The notes beneath the pieces were generated by a model. The model made no database searches. It was not told the origin of the DNA and saw only the letters and a list, made by a program, of their open reading frames with translations. From assembly GCA_001298555.1 (NCBI GenBank), contig LJCW01000363.1, positions 1-32,916 of the forward strand: DNA of 32,916 bases, given 5' to 3'. The first letter of the stretch is position 1; every line of letters starts with the position of its first letter. This DNA is from Actinobacteria bacterium OV450 (GTDB taxonomy: Bacteria; Actinomycetota; Actinomycetes; Streptomycetales; Streptomycetaceae). Positions 15,328 through 26,258 of this stretch are shown here, piece by piece. The translations under genes and the position numbers were made by a program.

Positions 15328-17610
15328 GAGCGCGACCGGGCGGGCCGCCAGCAGTTCCGCGAGCCGGACCTCGCCCTCGTAGGCGGCCCCCGGGTCCAGG
15401 AGGGCGGTCCACCGCCCCGGTGGGAGGGGCAGGACGGTGTCCCGCCACCCGCCGGCACCGGCCAGCCGGTGCGAGAGGCGGGTGGCCGCCGCGACGAGCC
15501 CGGCCGGGCGGGCGAAGGCCAGGCAGTGCTCCGCCGCCGGGCCCCGGGCCGACAGGGCGGTGTACCCGGTGAACAGCGCGGGCCGGTCCCGGCGAAGCCG
15601 CAGCAGGGCGGCCGTCAGCGCGAGCTTCTCCTCCGCCTGCCCCCGCGCCGCGGCCCCGGCGTCCAGCCGGGCCAGGGTCTCGCGGGGGAACCGGGCCGGG
15701 CGCCGGTTGTCCGGGTCGACCAGGGCCCGGTACTCCGTCTCGGCGCCCTGGTAGACCTCCGGGACGCCGGGCATCGCCAGGTGCAGCAGCGTCATGCCCA
15801 GCAGGTTGGCCCGGGCCGCCGCGGCCAGTTCCGCCGGCTCGTCGAGCTCCTGCGGGTCCGGTACGTACCCCGCCACGGTCGCCTCGTACGCCGGGTCCTG
15901 ATCGGTCCAGCTGGTGTGCAGGGCCGCTTCACGGACGCCCTTGAGGAGCGCCTGTACGAGGCGCTCGGCGCGCTCGGGCGCGTCCCCGAGGCCGAACGCG
16001 GTCTGCCGTGCCACCCAGGCCAGCTGGGGATCGGCCCCGGGCGGGCGGCCCATCACCGCGGGGGTCTGGGAGAGCGCGGAGATCCGGGCCCGGACGTCCG
16101 CGCTGCGCTTGGTGTCGTGCGTGGAGAGCACCGTCCCGGAGGCGGGCCAGTCCCGGTCGAGTTCGGCGCAGTACGCGTGGAACTCCGCCGGGGACAGCGC
16201 CGGCCGTCCCGGGTCGCCGCCGACCTCGGTGGCCGACAGCAGCGGGGCGTGCCGGTAGAAGGCGCGGTCCTCCAGCGATTTGGCCCGCAGCGCCGCCGAG
16301 GTCTGGGCGAAGCGCGCCGCGAAGGCCGGATCGCGCAGCACGAGGTCCCGTACGCCGGCCACCGCGCCCGGACCGGCCGGCGCGGCGGCCTCCGCCAGGG
16401 CCTGCGGGGAGAGCCCCGGCTCGCCGGGGTACGGCCGGTAGACCGGATAGGCGATCAGCAGCTCCCGCACGCCTGCGGCGAGTCCGGGACCGGCGGCCCT
16501 TTCCAGGGCGGCGAGTTCGGCGGCGAGATCGCCGGTCAGCACCTCCCGTGCGCACGCCCGGGCCGTCTCCTCCCAGCCGGCGGACCCCGTGAACCGCTCG
16601 TAGCGGCGGGCCAGGTCGGCGGCGCCCGCCGGGTCGGTGAACACCCCGTCCACCCGCAGCAGCGCGTCGTACCCGGTGGTCCCCGCCACCGGCCAGCGCG
16701 GCGGAAGCCGTTCCTCGCGGCCCAGGATCTTCTCCACCACCACCCAGCACCCCTCGCCGACGGCCGCGCGCAGCCGCCGCAGGTAGCCCTCCGGGTCCGC
16801 CAGCCCGTCCACGTGGTCGATCCGCAGCCCGTCGGCGACCCCGTCCCGCACCAGCTCCAGCACCTTCGCGTGCGTCGCCGCGAAGACCTCCGGGTCCTCC
16901 ACCCGGACCCCGATCAGATCCGAGATGGTGAAGAACCGGCGGTAGTTGAGGTCGGTCCGGGCGTCACGCCACCAGGCCGGGCGGTACCACTGCGCCGCCA
17001 GCAGCTCGGGCATCGCCAGCCCCGCGGTGCCCGCGCGCAGCGGGAACTCCAGCCGGCCGTGGCGCAGCACGCCGTAGTCCGGGTCGGCCGTGAACGCGCC
17101 GGGCTCGGGTGCCCCGGGGAGCACCGGCAGCAGCACCTGGCCGCCGCCCGCCGTCCAGTCGATGTCGAACCAGCGCGCGTACGGGGAGGCCGGCCCGTCC
17201 CGCAGGACCTCCCACAGGGGCCGGTTCAGCCGCAGCGGCGACGGCACCGCCATGTGGTTCGGCACGATGTCCAGCACCAGGCCGAGCCCGTGAGCGCGGG
17301 CGGCCGCGGCCAGCGCCCGCAGCCCCGCCTCGCCGCCGAGCTCGGCGCGGACCCGGGAGTGGTCGGTGACGTCGTACCCGTGCGCCGAGCCGGGCACCGC
17401 CTCCAGCACGGGCGAGAGGTGCAGGTGCGAGACGCCGAGGGAGGCGAGGTACGGTACCGCCGCCTCGGCCGCCGCGAAGGGGAACTCGGGCGTCAGTTGG
17501 AGCCGGTACGTCGAGGTCGGGGCGCAGGGCCGCGGGGCCGTGGATGACGCCGGGGTGACGACTGCCGGAACAGCAGATTCCATTCGGGTGCGTGCGTACG
17601 GCTGGCTCAT
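15295..17610 (-). CDS. treY: Malto-oligosyltrehalose synthase (TreY)
   Basis: A 771-residue GH13 enzyme that rearranges the reducing-end alpha-1,4 bond of maltodextrins to alpha,alpha-1,1, producing a trehalosyl end. Seen are TSTYRLQLTPEFPFAAAEAAVPYLASLGVSHLHLSPVLEAVPGSAHGYDVTDHS, DIVPNHMAV, nucleophile Asp265 in GLRIDHVDGLADPEGYL, acid/base Glu293 in VVVEKILG, GTTGYD and STHDTKRSADVRAR, all TreY hallmarks. The length is normal. The start is uncertain: ATG 17610 (MSQPYARTRMES), ATG 17583 (MESAVPAVV), or an upstream in-frame ATG at 17655 that would overlap promoter sequence. It acts with TreZ (8.4 kb) and GlgX/TreX (19.0 kb). The MFS gene diverges upstream. Confidence 0.93.
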   Translation of the reverse strand: MSQPYARTRMESAVPAVVTPASSTAPRPCAPTSTYRLQLTPEFPFAAAEAAVPYLASLGVSHLHLSPVLEAVPGSAHGYDVTDHSRVRAELGGEAGLRALAAAARAHGLGLVLDIVPNHMAVPSPLRLNRPLWEVLRDGPASPYARWFDIDWTAGGGQVLLPVLPGAPEPGAFTADPDYGVLRHGRLEFPLRAGTAGLAMPELLAAQWYRPAWWRDARTDLNYRRFFTISDLIGVRVEDPEVFAATHAKVLELVRDGVADGLRIDHVDGLADPEGYLRRLRAAVGEGCWVVVEKILGREERLPPRWPVAGTTGYDALLRVDGVFTDPAGAADLARRYERFTGSAGWEETARACAREVLTGDLAAELAALERAAGPGLAAGVRELLIAYPVYRPYPGEPGLSPQALAEAAAPAGPGAVAGVRDLVLRDPAFAARFAQTSAALRAKSLEDRAFYRHAPLLSATEVGGDPGRPALSPAEFHAYCAELDRDWPASGTVLSTHDTKRSADVRARISALSQTPAVMGRPPGADPQLAWVARQTAFGLGDAPERAERLVQALLKGVREAALHTSWTDQDPAYEATVAGYVPDPQELDEPAELAAAARANLLGMTLLHLAMPGVPEVYQGAETEYRALVDPDNRRPARFPRETLARLDAGAAARGQAEEKLALTAALLRLRRDRPALFTGYTALSARGPAAEHCLAFARPAGLVAAATRLSHRLAGAGGWRDTVLPLPPGRWTALLDPGAAYEGEVRLAELLAARPVALLLRDGGGARE

Positions 17611-17679
17611 GAGAACGTACGTACCCACCTTGCCGGATTCCGTGCCATGACCCAATGCATCCGGGTGACTGCGTCGCGT

Positions 17680-17692
17680 TAGCGTTGATCAA
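17680..17692 (+). promoter_or_regulatory. Putative leaderless -10 box of the MFS gene
   Basis: TAGCGT at 17680-17685 matches the actinomycete TAGNNT -10 form. Seven bases on is 17692-17693, the GTG start of the transporter. No Shine-Dalgarno sequence precedes that GTG and no good -35 box is seen. Confidence 0.4.
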
Positions 17693-19029
17693 GTGGCCAG
17701 AACCGTCAACACCTATCGAAGAGTCATCGCCCTGACCGGGCCCCTCCTCCCGCTCCTCTCCTTCCTCGCGCGACTCCCCGTCGCCATGTCCCAGTTCGGC
17801 AGCGTCCTGCTGGTCGCCGAGACCAGCGGCTCCCTCGCCACCGCCGGCATCGTCGGCGGCACCCTCTCCGCCGGACAGGTGGTCTTCGGGCCCGTCCTGG
17901 GCCGGCTCGCCGACCGCCACGGGCAGCGGCCCGTGGTCCTGGCCGCCGCCGCGGTCAACGCGGTCGCCACCGGCGCCCTGGTCGCCGGGGCCCTCACGGG
18001 CCTCGCCACCGCCCCGCTCGCCGCGATCGGAGCCGTCACCGGGGCCTCCGTACCGCTGATCGGGCCGCTCGCCCGGACCCGCTCCGTGGCCCTCGCCCAC
18101 CGGGCCGGGACCGACGAGGGCGTGGTGGGCGCCGTGCACTCCCTCGAAGGCACCCTGGACGAGGTCTCCTTCGTCTTCGGACCGGCGCTCGTCGGGCTCG
18201 CCGCGCTCGCCCTGCACCCCGCGGTCGCCCTCGGCGGCGCCGCCGCCCTCGTCGCCGTCTTCGGCAGCGCCTTCGCCCTGCACCCGACCGCCGCCGTCAC
18301 GGCCGGGACGGGAGCGGCGGAGCGCACCCCGCGGGGTGAGCGCGGGACGGCCGGCGCCGGCCGCCGGGCCCGGCACCCGCGCGTCGTGTACGCGGTACGG
18401 GGCTCCCTGTTCCTCCAGGGCGCCATGTTCGGCGCCTGCCAGGCCGGAATCGCCGCCCTCACCGCTCGTTTGGGCGTCCCCGGCCAGGCGGGCATCGTGT
18501 ACGCGGCCATGGGTGTCGTCAGCGCCGCCGTGGGCCTCGGCCTCGGCGCGCTGCCCGCCCGGTTCGGGCTGCGGCAGCGCTGGCGCGCGGCCACCGGCGC
18601 CGCGCTGGTGCTCTCCGTACCGCTGCTCTTCACCGACGGCCTGTGGCCGCTGTACGCGGTCGTCACGGTGCTCGGCGCCGCCTACGCCCCGCACCTGATC
18701 ACCGCGTTCGCCCTCACCGAGCGGGCCGTGCCGCCGGCCCGGCTCGCCGAGTCGACGGCCTTCGCCGCCAGCTCGCTCGTGGCCGGGCAGGCCGCCGCGC
18801 TCGCCGCCTCCGGACGGCTCGCCGAGTGGTACGGGCCCGCCGGGGCCTTCGCCGTCGCCGTCGGGGCGGCCGCGGCGGCCCTGCTGCTGGCGCTGGCGAC
18901 CCGGGTGCCGGCCGCCCGGGCGCACCCCGCCGCGCCACGGGTCTTCATCCCGGCGCAGCAGACCGCCTCCCCGGACCTGACCGGCAGCCCGCCGGGCCCC
19001 CCGGGCCCGCCCGGCGCTTCGGGCCCGTC

Positions 19030-19045
<16 letters not shown>
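17693..19045 (+). CDS. MFS transporter
   Basis: A 450-residue inner-membrane permease of the major facilitator type. About twelve hydrophobic segments are visible, beginning VIALTGPLLPLLSFLARLP. Loop 2-3 carries GRLADRHGQRPVVL, the MFS motif A (GxLaDrxGrrxxl). The two halves are separated by a basic loop near residue 215 (ERTPRGERGTAGAGRRARHPR), and the Pro/Gly/Ser-rich tail is cytoplasmic (GSPPGPPGPPGASGP). It resembles Streptomyces drug-export-like MFS proteins; the substrate is unknown. It lies between treY and glgX on the other strand, diverging from treY. Its final 16 bases overlap glgX, so a sugar role is only suggested by position. Confidence 0.9.
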
Positions 19046-21144
<2,099 letters not shown>

Positions 21145-21432
21145 GGATACGACTCTTCCCCTCGGTGTCGCGTTGCTGTTCGGTGCTGATCCGGCGTGGA
21201 CCACGTCTCTGCCAGATCTTCCCCGAAAGTGGGCCCGCACGCGGGGACTTGGGATGCTCCTACCGGGTGACCCGGAGAGCTGATATGCGGGTCAGCGGAC
21301 TATGCGGGGATCCGATAATGGGTCAACGGACCACCGGTGTAAGGGCCATCGGGCTGCACCGGGCGCCGAGCTCGGAGTACCCTTCCGTGATCACTTGGAG
21401 ACGGGCGTCCAGACGCAGAAGGCGGTGCACGG
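21145..21432. other. Divergent intergenic region with direct repeats
   Basis: No gene is evident in these 288 bp. Visible structure: GGGTCAGCGGAC at 21289-21300 and GGGTCAACGGAC at 21320-21331 (one mismatch, 31 bp apart, about three helix turns); TATGCGGG at 21284-21291 and 21301-21308; and the inverted repeat CCGGGT-G-ACCCGG at 21263-21275. It should contain the promoters of glgX (left) and the HEPN gene (right), but I cannot place them firmly. Confidence 0.5.
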
Positions 21433-22743
21433 GTGAGCTCGGGAGGTCTGGAGCTGCCCCCTGGTGACAACGGTCACGAGGGCGGCCCGGCGGACGCCCC
21501 AGGAGGTGCACCCGGTGGTGCGCCCGGCGGGGTCTCCGGCGGGGTGTCGGGCGGAGCACCCGCGGGGGTGCCGGCCGGGGCGGTGTCACTGGCCCCGCCG
21601 CCGGCCGGGAGCGCGGGCGCCGGCGCCGAACTGGACTGGGGCGCGGACGCGTGGAGCGAGGTCCGCACCCGCGCGCAGCGGGCCGGCCGTGCGTACATCT
21701 GGCTGAACCTGATCGAACAGCGGCTGCGCGCCGTCGTCGGCGCGGTGCTGCGGCCGATCTACGAGCCGGTGCACGGCGGGGACGACTGGGTCGTCGCGGC
21801 CGCCGGGCCCGCCGGCCAGGAGTGGGTGCAGCGCGCCGTCGCGGTCCGCGAGGTCAGCCGGCGCAAGGGCTACCTGCTGGACCCGGCCGACGACAACGTG
21901 CTGAGCTTCCTGACGCTCCCGCAGCTGCGGGAGCTCATGGTCCAGCACTGGCCGTGCTTCGAGCCGTACTTCGACGACCGCCGGGAGATCGAGCTCGCGC
22001 TCGACGAGCTGGAGGTCACCCGCAACGTCGTCTCCCGCAACCGCGCCCTGTCGCGGGCGGTGCTGGAGCAGGCGGAGCGCGCCTCGGCCCGGCTGCTGGA
22101 GGTGCTGGGCGGCGGCGCGGGCTCCCCGGCCGCGGACCGGCTGCCGATCGACGCCGTCGAGGACCTGGTGGGCGACCGGTACGCGGACGTCATCTCGGTC
22201 CACCCGGACCGGGTGAGGCTGCAGCGCCAGCTCCCGGCGGAGGACCTGTTCGGCGGGGCGCGGCGGCTCGACGCCATCGGCATAGGGCTCAACCTGCTGG
22301 TGCAGAACTTCTCGGGCCGAAGACTCGTGCGGCTCACGGAGGCCGGCTGCCGGGTCCGGCTGCTGTTCCTGAACCCGGCCAGCAGCGCCGTCAAGCGGCG
22401 CGAGCGCGAGCTCGGCCTGCGCAAGGGCGAGCTGAGCCGCTCGGTGGAGATGAACATCCTGCACGTGCGCCGGGTGCGGGCGGGGCTGCGGGACCCCTCG
22501 CGGTTCGAGATCCACGTCTTCGACGAGACGCCCCGCTTCACCGCCTACCTGGTGGAGGGGGAGTCCTCGGGCATCGCGGTCGTGCAGTCGTACCTGCGCC
22601 GGGCGCGCGGTATGGAGGCGCCGGTGCTGGTCCTGCGGGGCGGCGGTACCCGCGGCTCCTCGCGGGACACGGAGCACGGGCTGTTCCCGACGTACCGTGA
22701 GGAATTCGAGTCGATCTGGCAGGACTCCCGCCCGGTGTCATGA
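21433..22743 (+). CDS. SAV2148-type HEPN domain protein with DUF5919-like C-terminus
   Basis: A 436-residue cytoplasmic protein. Residues 1-62 are Gly/Pro/Ala-rich repeats (GGAPGGVSGGVSGG) and probably disordered. From AELDWGADAWSEVRTRAQRAGRAYIWLNLIEQRLRAVV to about residue 235 it matches my recollection of the Streptomyces SAV2148 family, a Swt1/HEPN-like helical domain. Many HEPN proteins are RNases using R-x4-6-H. The expected position here reads RNVVSRN (residues 197-203), with no His, while another R-x5-H occurs at Arg166-His172 (LRELMVQHW). The C-terminal half (IGIGLNLLVQNFSGRRLVRLTEAGCRVRLLFLNP, then HVFDETPRFTAYLVEG, then VVQSYLRRARGMEAPVLVLRG) resembles the DUF5919 domain found after HTH domains in actinobacterial regulators. 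Function unknown. The exonuclease gene starts 63 bp downstream. Confidence 0.85.
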   Translation: MSSGGLELPPGDNGHEGGPADAPGGAPGGAPGGVSGGVSGGAPAGVPAGAVSLAPPPAGSAGAGAELDWGADAWSEVRTRAQRAGRAYIWLNLIEQRLRAVVGAVLRPIYEPVHGGDDWVVAAAGPAGQEWVQRAVAVREVSRRKGYLLDPADDNVLSFLTLPQLRELMVQHWPCFEPYFDDRREIELALDELEVTRNVVSRNRALSRAVLEQAERASARLLEVLGGGAGSPAADRLPIDAVEDLVGDRYADVISVHPDRVRLQRQLPAEDLFGGARRLDAIGIGLNLLVQNFSGRRLVRLTEAGCRVRLLFLNPASSAVKRRERELGLRKGELSRSVEMNILHVRRVRAGLRDPSRFEIHVFDETPRFTAYLVEGESSGIAVVQSYLRRARGMEAPVLVLRGGGTRGSSRDTEHGLFPTYREEFESIWQDSRPVS

Positions 22744-22806
22744 CTGTCAGTGCCCCGTGGCAGGCTGAAAGTCGTTGACCGAAGGTGTACGGGGGAGGGG
22801 CACGGG

Positions 22807-23550
22807 GTGGAGGACTGGCGCGGCACGGGGGGCTGGCACGGCGGCGTGCTGATCGGATTCGACCTGGAGACGACCGGTACGGAACCGGGGGAGTCGCGGA
22901 TCGTCACGGCGGCGGTGGTCGAGGTGCGGGCCGGCGAGGTGCGCGAACGGCGCGTCTGGCTCGCGGATCCGGGGATACCGATCCCGGAGGGCGCCTCGGC
23001 GATCCACGGGATCAGCACGGAGCGCGCCGTGGCGGAGGGCCGCCCGGTGCGGGAGGTCGCCGACGAGGTCGCGCGGGCGCTGGTCGAGCACTGGCGGCGG
23101 GGCGCGGTGGTCGTCGCGTACAACGCGGCCTTCGACCTGACCCTGTTGGCGGCGGAGCTGGCCCGGCACGGGCTGCCCTCGCTGGCCGACCGGCTGGGCG
23201 GGGCACCGACCGGGCCGGTGGTGGACCCGCTGACCATCGACCGGGCGGTGGACCGCTACCGGCGCGGCAAGCGGACCCTGGAGGCCGTGTGCGGGGTGTA
23301 CGGGGTCACGCTGGACACCGCGCACGACGCGGGTGCGGACGCGCTGGCCGCGGTGCAGGTGGCCCGCGCGATAGCCGCCCGCCACCCGGAGGTGGCGGCG
23401 CTGACCCCGGCCGATCTGCACGTCCGCCAGGGCGGCTGGCACGAGCGCTGGGCCCGCGACTTCCAGTCGTACCTGCGCCGCCAGGGCACTCCGGACGCGG
23501 TGATCGACCCGGCGTGGCCACTGCGGAGCCTGCTGCCGGCCTCGGCCTGA
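22807..23550 (+). CDS. DnaQ-like 3'-5' exonuclease (DEDDh)
   Basis: A 247-residue exonuclease of the DNA polymerase III epsilon superfamily. Motif Exo I is FDLETTGTEPGESRI (Asp19, Glu21), Exo II is VVAYNAAFDLTLLAAEL, and Exo III is DTAHDAGADALAAVQVARAI with the His and final Asp, so all four acidic residues and the His are present. RRGKRTLEAVCGVYGV lies between, and WHERWARDFQSYLRRQGTPD is a C-terminal helical extension. It may trim DNA or RNA; no polymerase domain is attached. The GTG at 22807 is preceded by GGGGGAGGGGCACGGG. A longer in-frame start at 22750 is possible but adds a basic stretch lacking conservation. It is likely co-transcribed with the HEPN gene. Confidence 0.9.
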   Translation: MEDWRGTGGWHGGVLIGFDLETTGTEPGESRIVTAAVVEVRAGEVRERRVWLADPGIPIPEGASAIHGISTERAVAEGRPVREVADEVARALVEHWRRGAVVVAYNAAFDLTLLAAELARHGLPSLADRLGGAPTGPVVDPLTIDRAVDRYRRGKRTLEAVCGVYGVTLDTAHDAGADALAAVQVARAIAARHPEVAALTPADLHVRQGGWHERWARDFQSYLRRQGTPDAVIDPAWPLRSLLPASA

Positions 23551-23708
23551 CCCACGGGCCGGGCGATCCGGCACGGCCTCGATGCCTCCGGCTCCCGCCG
23601 GGAGGTTCCCGGTCAGCCGTGCAGCACCGCCGTGGCGGGCCTCGGCAAGGACGGCCCACACCGACTGCTGCTTGCTGCCGCAGTTTCACCATGGAGAAGG
23701 GGACGGTC

Positions 23709-24563
23709 ATGCACTCACTCGGGCGGGCACTCGTACTGGGCGCCGGAGGCCCCGTCGGCACGGCCTGGACGGCTGGGCTCGTCTGCGGACTGCGCCGCGC
23801 CGGGGTGGATCTCGGCGCGGCCGACCTGATCGTCGGCACCTCGGCCGGCGCGATCACCGCCGCACTGCTGGCCACCGGTCAGGACCCCGACCGGCTCGCC
23901 ACTCCCGTGCGCCCCGCCGACTCCGACGGCACTCCTCCCCAGGTGGACGGGCGTCGGCTGCGCGAGGCGTTCGCCGTGCTCGGTGACGCCGCCTCGGACC
24001 CGGCCGGGGCGCGGCGTCGAGTGGGCCGGATCGCGCTCGCCGCCGAGACCGGCCCCGAGCAGGCACATGTCGCCCGGATGCGCGCCATGGTCGGCGCGGG
24101 CCAATGGCCGGACCGGCAACTGCTCATCCCCGTGACGGACGCCGGGACCGGCGAGCAGGAGGTCTTCGACCGCGCCAGTGGCGTACCGCTTGCCTCCGCC
24201 GTGGCGGCGGGCACGGCCTTCCCGGGCATCTACCCGCCGATCACCGTCAACGGCCGCCGTTACATCGACGGCTCCCTGCGGTCGGCGACCAACGCCGGAC
24301 TCGCGGCCGGAGCCCGCACGCTCGTCGTCATCGACCCGCAGGCGCACCTGTTCCCCCGCGAGTTGCTCCACCAGGAGCTTGCGGTCGCCGCTGCGCACAC
24401 AGCGGTGACCGTCGAGCCCGGTCCGGCATCGGTACGCGCACTCGGCTCGGACCTCAATGACCGGACGGCCTGGGAGCCGGCCTACCAGGCGGGTCTTCGC
24501 CAGGCCGTCGATGCCGCAGAGCAGCTCCGCCTCGCCTGGAAGACCGGATCCGACGCGGACTGA
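23709..24563 (+). CDS. Patatin-like phospholipase
   Basis: A 284-residue acyl hydrolase of the patatin/RssA type. The Ser-Asp dyad is visible: Ser45 in IVGTSAGAI (GxSxG) and Asp187 in YIDGSLRSATNAG (the DG[ST] motif). The oxyanion loop is GAGGPVGTAW at 11-20. AFPGIYPPITVNGRRYIDG is typical of bacterial patatins. It should hydrolyse acyl esters of phospholipids or lipids in the cytoplasm or at the membrane. The ATG at 23709 has GAGAAGGGG at good spacing; an ATG at 23691 would add six residues. The 158 bp before it have no gene and no signal I can name. It is convergent with the Cys/His-rich gene (51 bp). Confidence 0.9.
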   Translation: MHSLGRALVLGAGGPVGTAWTAGLVCGLRRAGVDLGAADLIVGTSAGAITAALLATGQDPDRLATPVRPADSDGTPPQVDGRRLREAFAVLGDAASDPAGARRRVGRIALAAETGPEQAHVARMRAMVGAGQWPDRQLLIPVTDAGTGEQEVFDRASGVPLASAVAAGTAFPGIYPPITVNGRRYIDGSLRSATNAGLAAGARTLVVIDPQAHLFPRELLHQELAVAAAHTAVTVEPGPASVRALGSDLNDRTAWEPAYQAGLRQAVDAAEQLRLAWKTGSDAD

Positions 24564-24614
24564 GCGCCACCCGGTCTCCGGCAGCCACCGGAGCGAGCCG
24601 TCCGGCCGCCAGGG

Positions 24615-25268
24615 TCACGAGCTGCCGCCGGATTGCCCGGCGGGCCACTCCTCGCAGTACTCCAGGTGGAGGTCGCGGTCGTGGGGGTGGCAGTACAGGC
24701 TTCGGCAGTAGTGCGTGCCCGGGTGGTGGACCAGCTGGCCGGGGCCCCTGCGGGCGAGGTCGGCGAAGAGTCCGGCGCCCACCCGGAACATCGTGGTGCT
24801 TCCCGTCATGAACAGCGTTTCGCTGTGGATGTCCTGGTGGAACCGGTCGTGGTTCTCCCGGTGGTGGAGGTCCGGTACGCCGGGGTCCGCGTCCGGGTCG
24901 GGGCCGGGCAGGTCCACGGTGCGGGGCCGCCCGGGGCCGAGCCGGCCGCGGAGCTCCTTCCAGCGGGACGGGGCGAACTGCAGGGAGTGGTGCAGCAGGA
25001 CCAGGTCCAGCGGGCGCCCCCCGCCAGGGGCCCCCTCCGGTCCGTGTTTCGCGTTGGCCCGGATCGGCAGGTGGACGAGGGTGCGCGGCGAGGTGGCGGC
25101 GAGGGCCCAGAGCCCTGCGGCGGTCTGAGCGGCCTCCTGGTCGAACCGGCCGTTCAGGAACCAGGAGGTGTCGACGAGCACCGCGCGGGCCGGAGTCCGG
25201 GCGGGGCGTACGACCTTGAACTCGGTCGCGCCCAGGCGGGCGGTGTGGAACGTGGTGTGCAGTCTCAT
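24615..25268 (-). CDS. Cys/His-rich protein of unknown function
   Basis: A 217-residue protein I cannot place in a family. The N-terminal half looks like a folded alpha/beta domain (RAVLVDTSWFLNGRFDQEAAQTAAGLWALAA, then RTLVHLPIRANA, then LDLVLLHHSLQF). The C-terminal half is unusually rich in possible metal ligands: PDLHHRENHDRFHQDIHSE near 133-151, and THYCRSLYCHPHDRDLHLEYCEEW near the end (three Cys and several His). No signal peptide or membrane segment is seen. Codon use is normal for the genome, so it is a real gene. The ATG at 25268 lies 21 bp after the kinase stop on the same strand, so the two are probably one operon. A PIN-like or other metal-dependent fold is possible (early LVDTSWF), but I cannot support it. 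Confidence 0.7.
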   Translation of the reverse strand: MRLHTTFHTARLGATEFKVVRPARTPARAVLVDTSWFLNGRFDQEAAQTAAGLWALAATSPRTLVHLPIRANAKHGPEGAPGGGRPLDLVLLHHSLQFAPSRWKELRGRLGPGRPRTVDLPGPDPDADPGVPDLHHRENHDRFHQDIHSETLFMTGSTTMFRVGAGLFADLARRGPGQLVHHPGTHYCRSLYCHPHDRDLHLEYCEEWPAGQSGGSS

Positions 25269-25289
25269 ATGCGCACCTTGGGACAGCCC

Positions 25290-26141
25290 TTAGAAGGCGT
25301 GCCACCGCATTTCCGGGTCGCCGTCACGCAGGGAGGCGACCCGGCGCCGGAATTCGGCCATCGCCCGGGGGTTGGCCGGGGCGTGCTGGGCCACCCAGGC
25401 GCAGCTGGCCGTCTCGCGCGCGCCGCGCAGCACCCGGCAGCCCTCCCACTCGCGCACGTCCCATCCGTACGCCGAGACGAAGGCCTCGTACGACGGCGCC
25501 GGCACCCCGTACCGGTCGCGGGAGAGGGCCATCACCACGAGATCGTGCTCGCGCAGGTCCGCCGAGACGGTCTCCAGGTCCACCAGGACCGGTCCGTCCG
25601 GCCCCACGTGCACGTTGCGGGGAAGGGCGTCGCCGTGGACCGGGCCCGGCGGCAGATGCGGAGTGAGTGCGGCCACCTCGCCCGCGTACGCGTCGCGCCG
25701 GGCCCGCAGGTACGCCGCGTCGGCCGGGTCGACGGCCTCGCCGGCCAGCCGGAGCCAGCGCTCGACCCCGCCCAGCAGGTCCCGCGCGGGCAGCGCGAAC
25801 GGCGCCTCGGGCAGGGCGTGGATCTGCCGCAGCAGCGCCGCCAGGTCCTCGGGACCGGCCGGACGGACCGCGTCCGCAAGGCGGTGCCAGACCGTCACGG
25901 GGTGCCCCGCCACCAGCCGCGGCTTCGGCTCGGCCGCTCGGACCGCGGGGATCCCGGCCTCTTCGAGCCAGCCCGCCACCGCGAGCTCCCGCTCGGCCCG
26001 CTCCAGCAGCGATGCCTCCCGGCCGACCTTCACCACCAGGTGGCCGGCCGCGAACACGGCGTTCTCGCCCAGCGCCAGCAGAGCGGCGTGCCGTGTGAAG
26101 CCCGCCGCCGTCAGTACGTTCCGGGCCTGCGCCTCGTCCAT
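25290..26141 (-). CDS. APH-family phosphotransferase
   Basis: A 283-residue kinase of the aminoglycoside phosphotransferase/choline kinase fold. It has a nucleotide-binding segment ENAVFAAGHLVVKVGRE with the Lys, and EAGIPAVRAAEP leading to the hinge. Brenner's motif is PVHGDALPRNVHV (His169, Asp171, Asn176), the catalytic loop, and PVLVDLETVSADLREHDLV gives the metal-binding Asp. It phosphorylates a small hydroxylated molecule; family members include antibiotic-resistance and housekeeping kinases. The ATG at 26141 follows GGAGACACGGC. The frame continues open to 26264 but would overlap the region ahead of the glycosyltransferase gene. It forms an apparent operon with the Cys/His-rich gene and diverges from mgt (152 bp). 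Confidence 0.88.
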   Translation of the reverse strand: MDEAQARNVLTAAGFTRHAALLALGENAVFAAGHLVVKVGREASLLERAERELAVAGWLEEAGIPAVRAAEPKPRLVAGHPVTVWHRLADAVRPAGPEDLAALLRQIHALPEAPFALPARDLLGGVERWLRLAGEAVDPADAAYLRARRDAYAGEVAALTPHLPPGPVHGDALPRNVHVGPDGPVLVDLETVSADLREHDLVVMALSRDRYGVPAPSYEAFVSAYGWDVREWEGCRVLRGARETASCAWVAQHAPANPRAMAEFRRRVASLRDGDPEMRWHAF

Positions 26142-26258
26142 GCCGTGTCTCCGGATGCGGATCGTCGTGAATCCGCCAAGTCTCGCATCCGGGCGATCCG
26201 GACGGGCAGCCGCCGACGCTGCCGGGCGGCGGACGGAGGGAGGTTGGCCGAATCTTCG

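Noticed and set aside
15469..17547. A plus-strand open frame of about 690 codons inside treY
   Set aside because: It is a GC-bias shadow of treY, with no conserved motif.
21500..21570. Short tandem Gly/Pro repeats as a CRISPR or satellite
   Set aside because: They are in-frame low-complexity codons of the HEPN protein, with no spacers.
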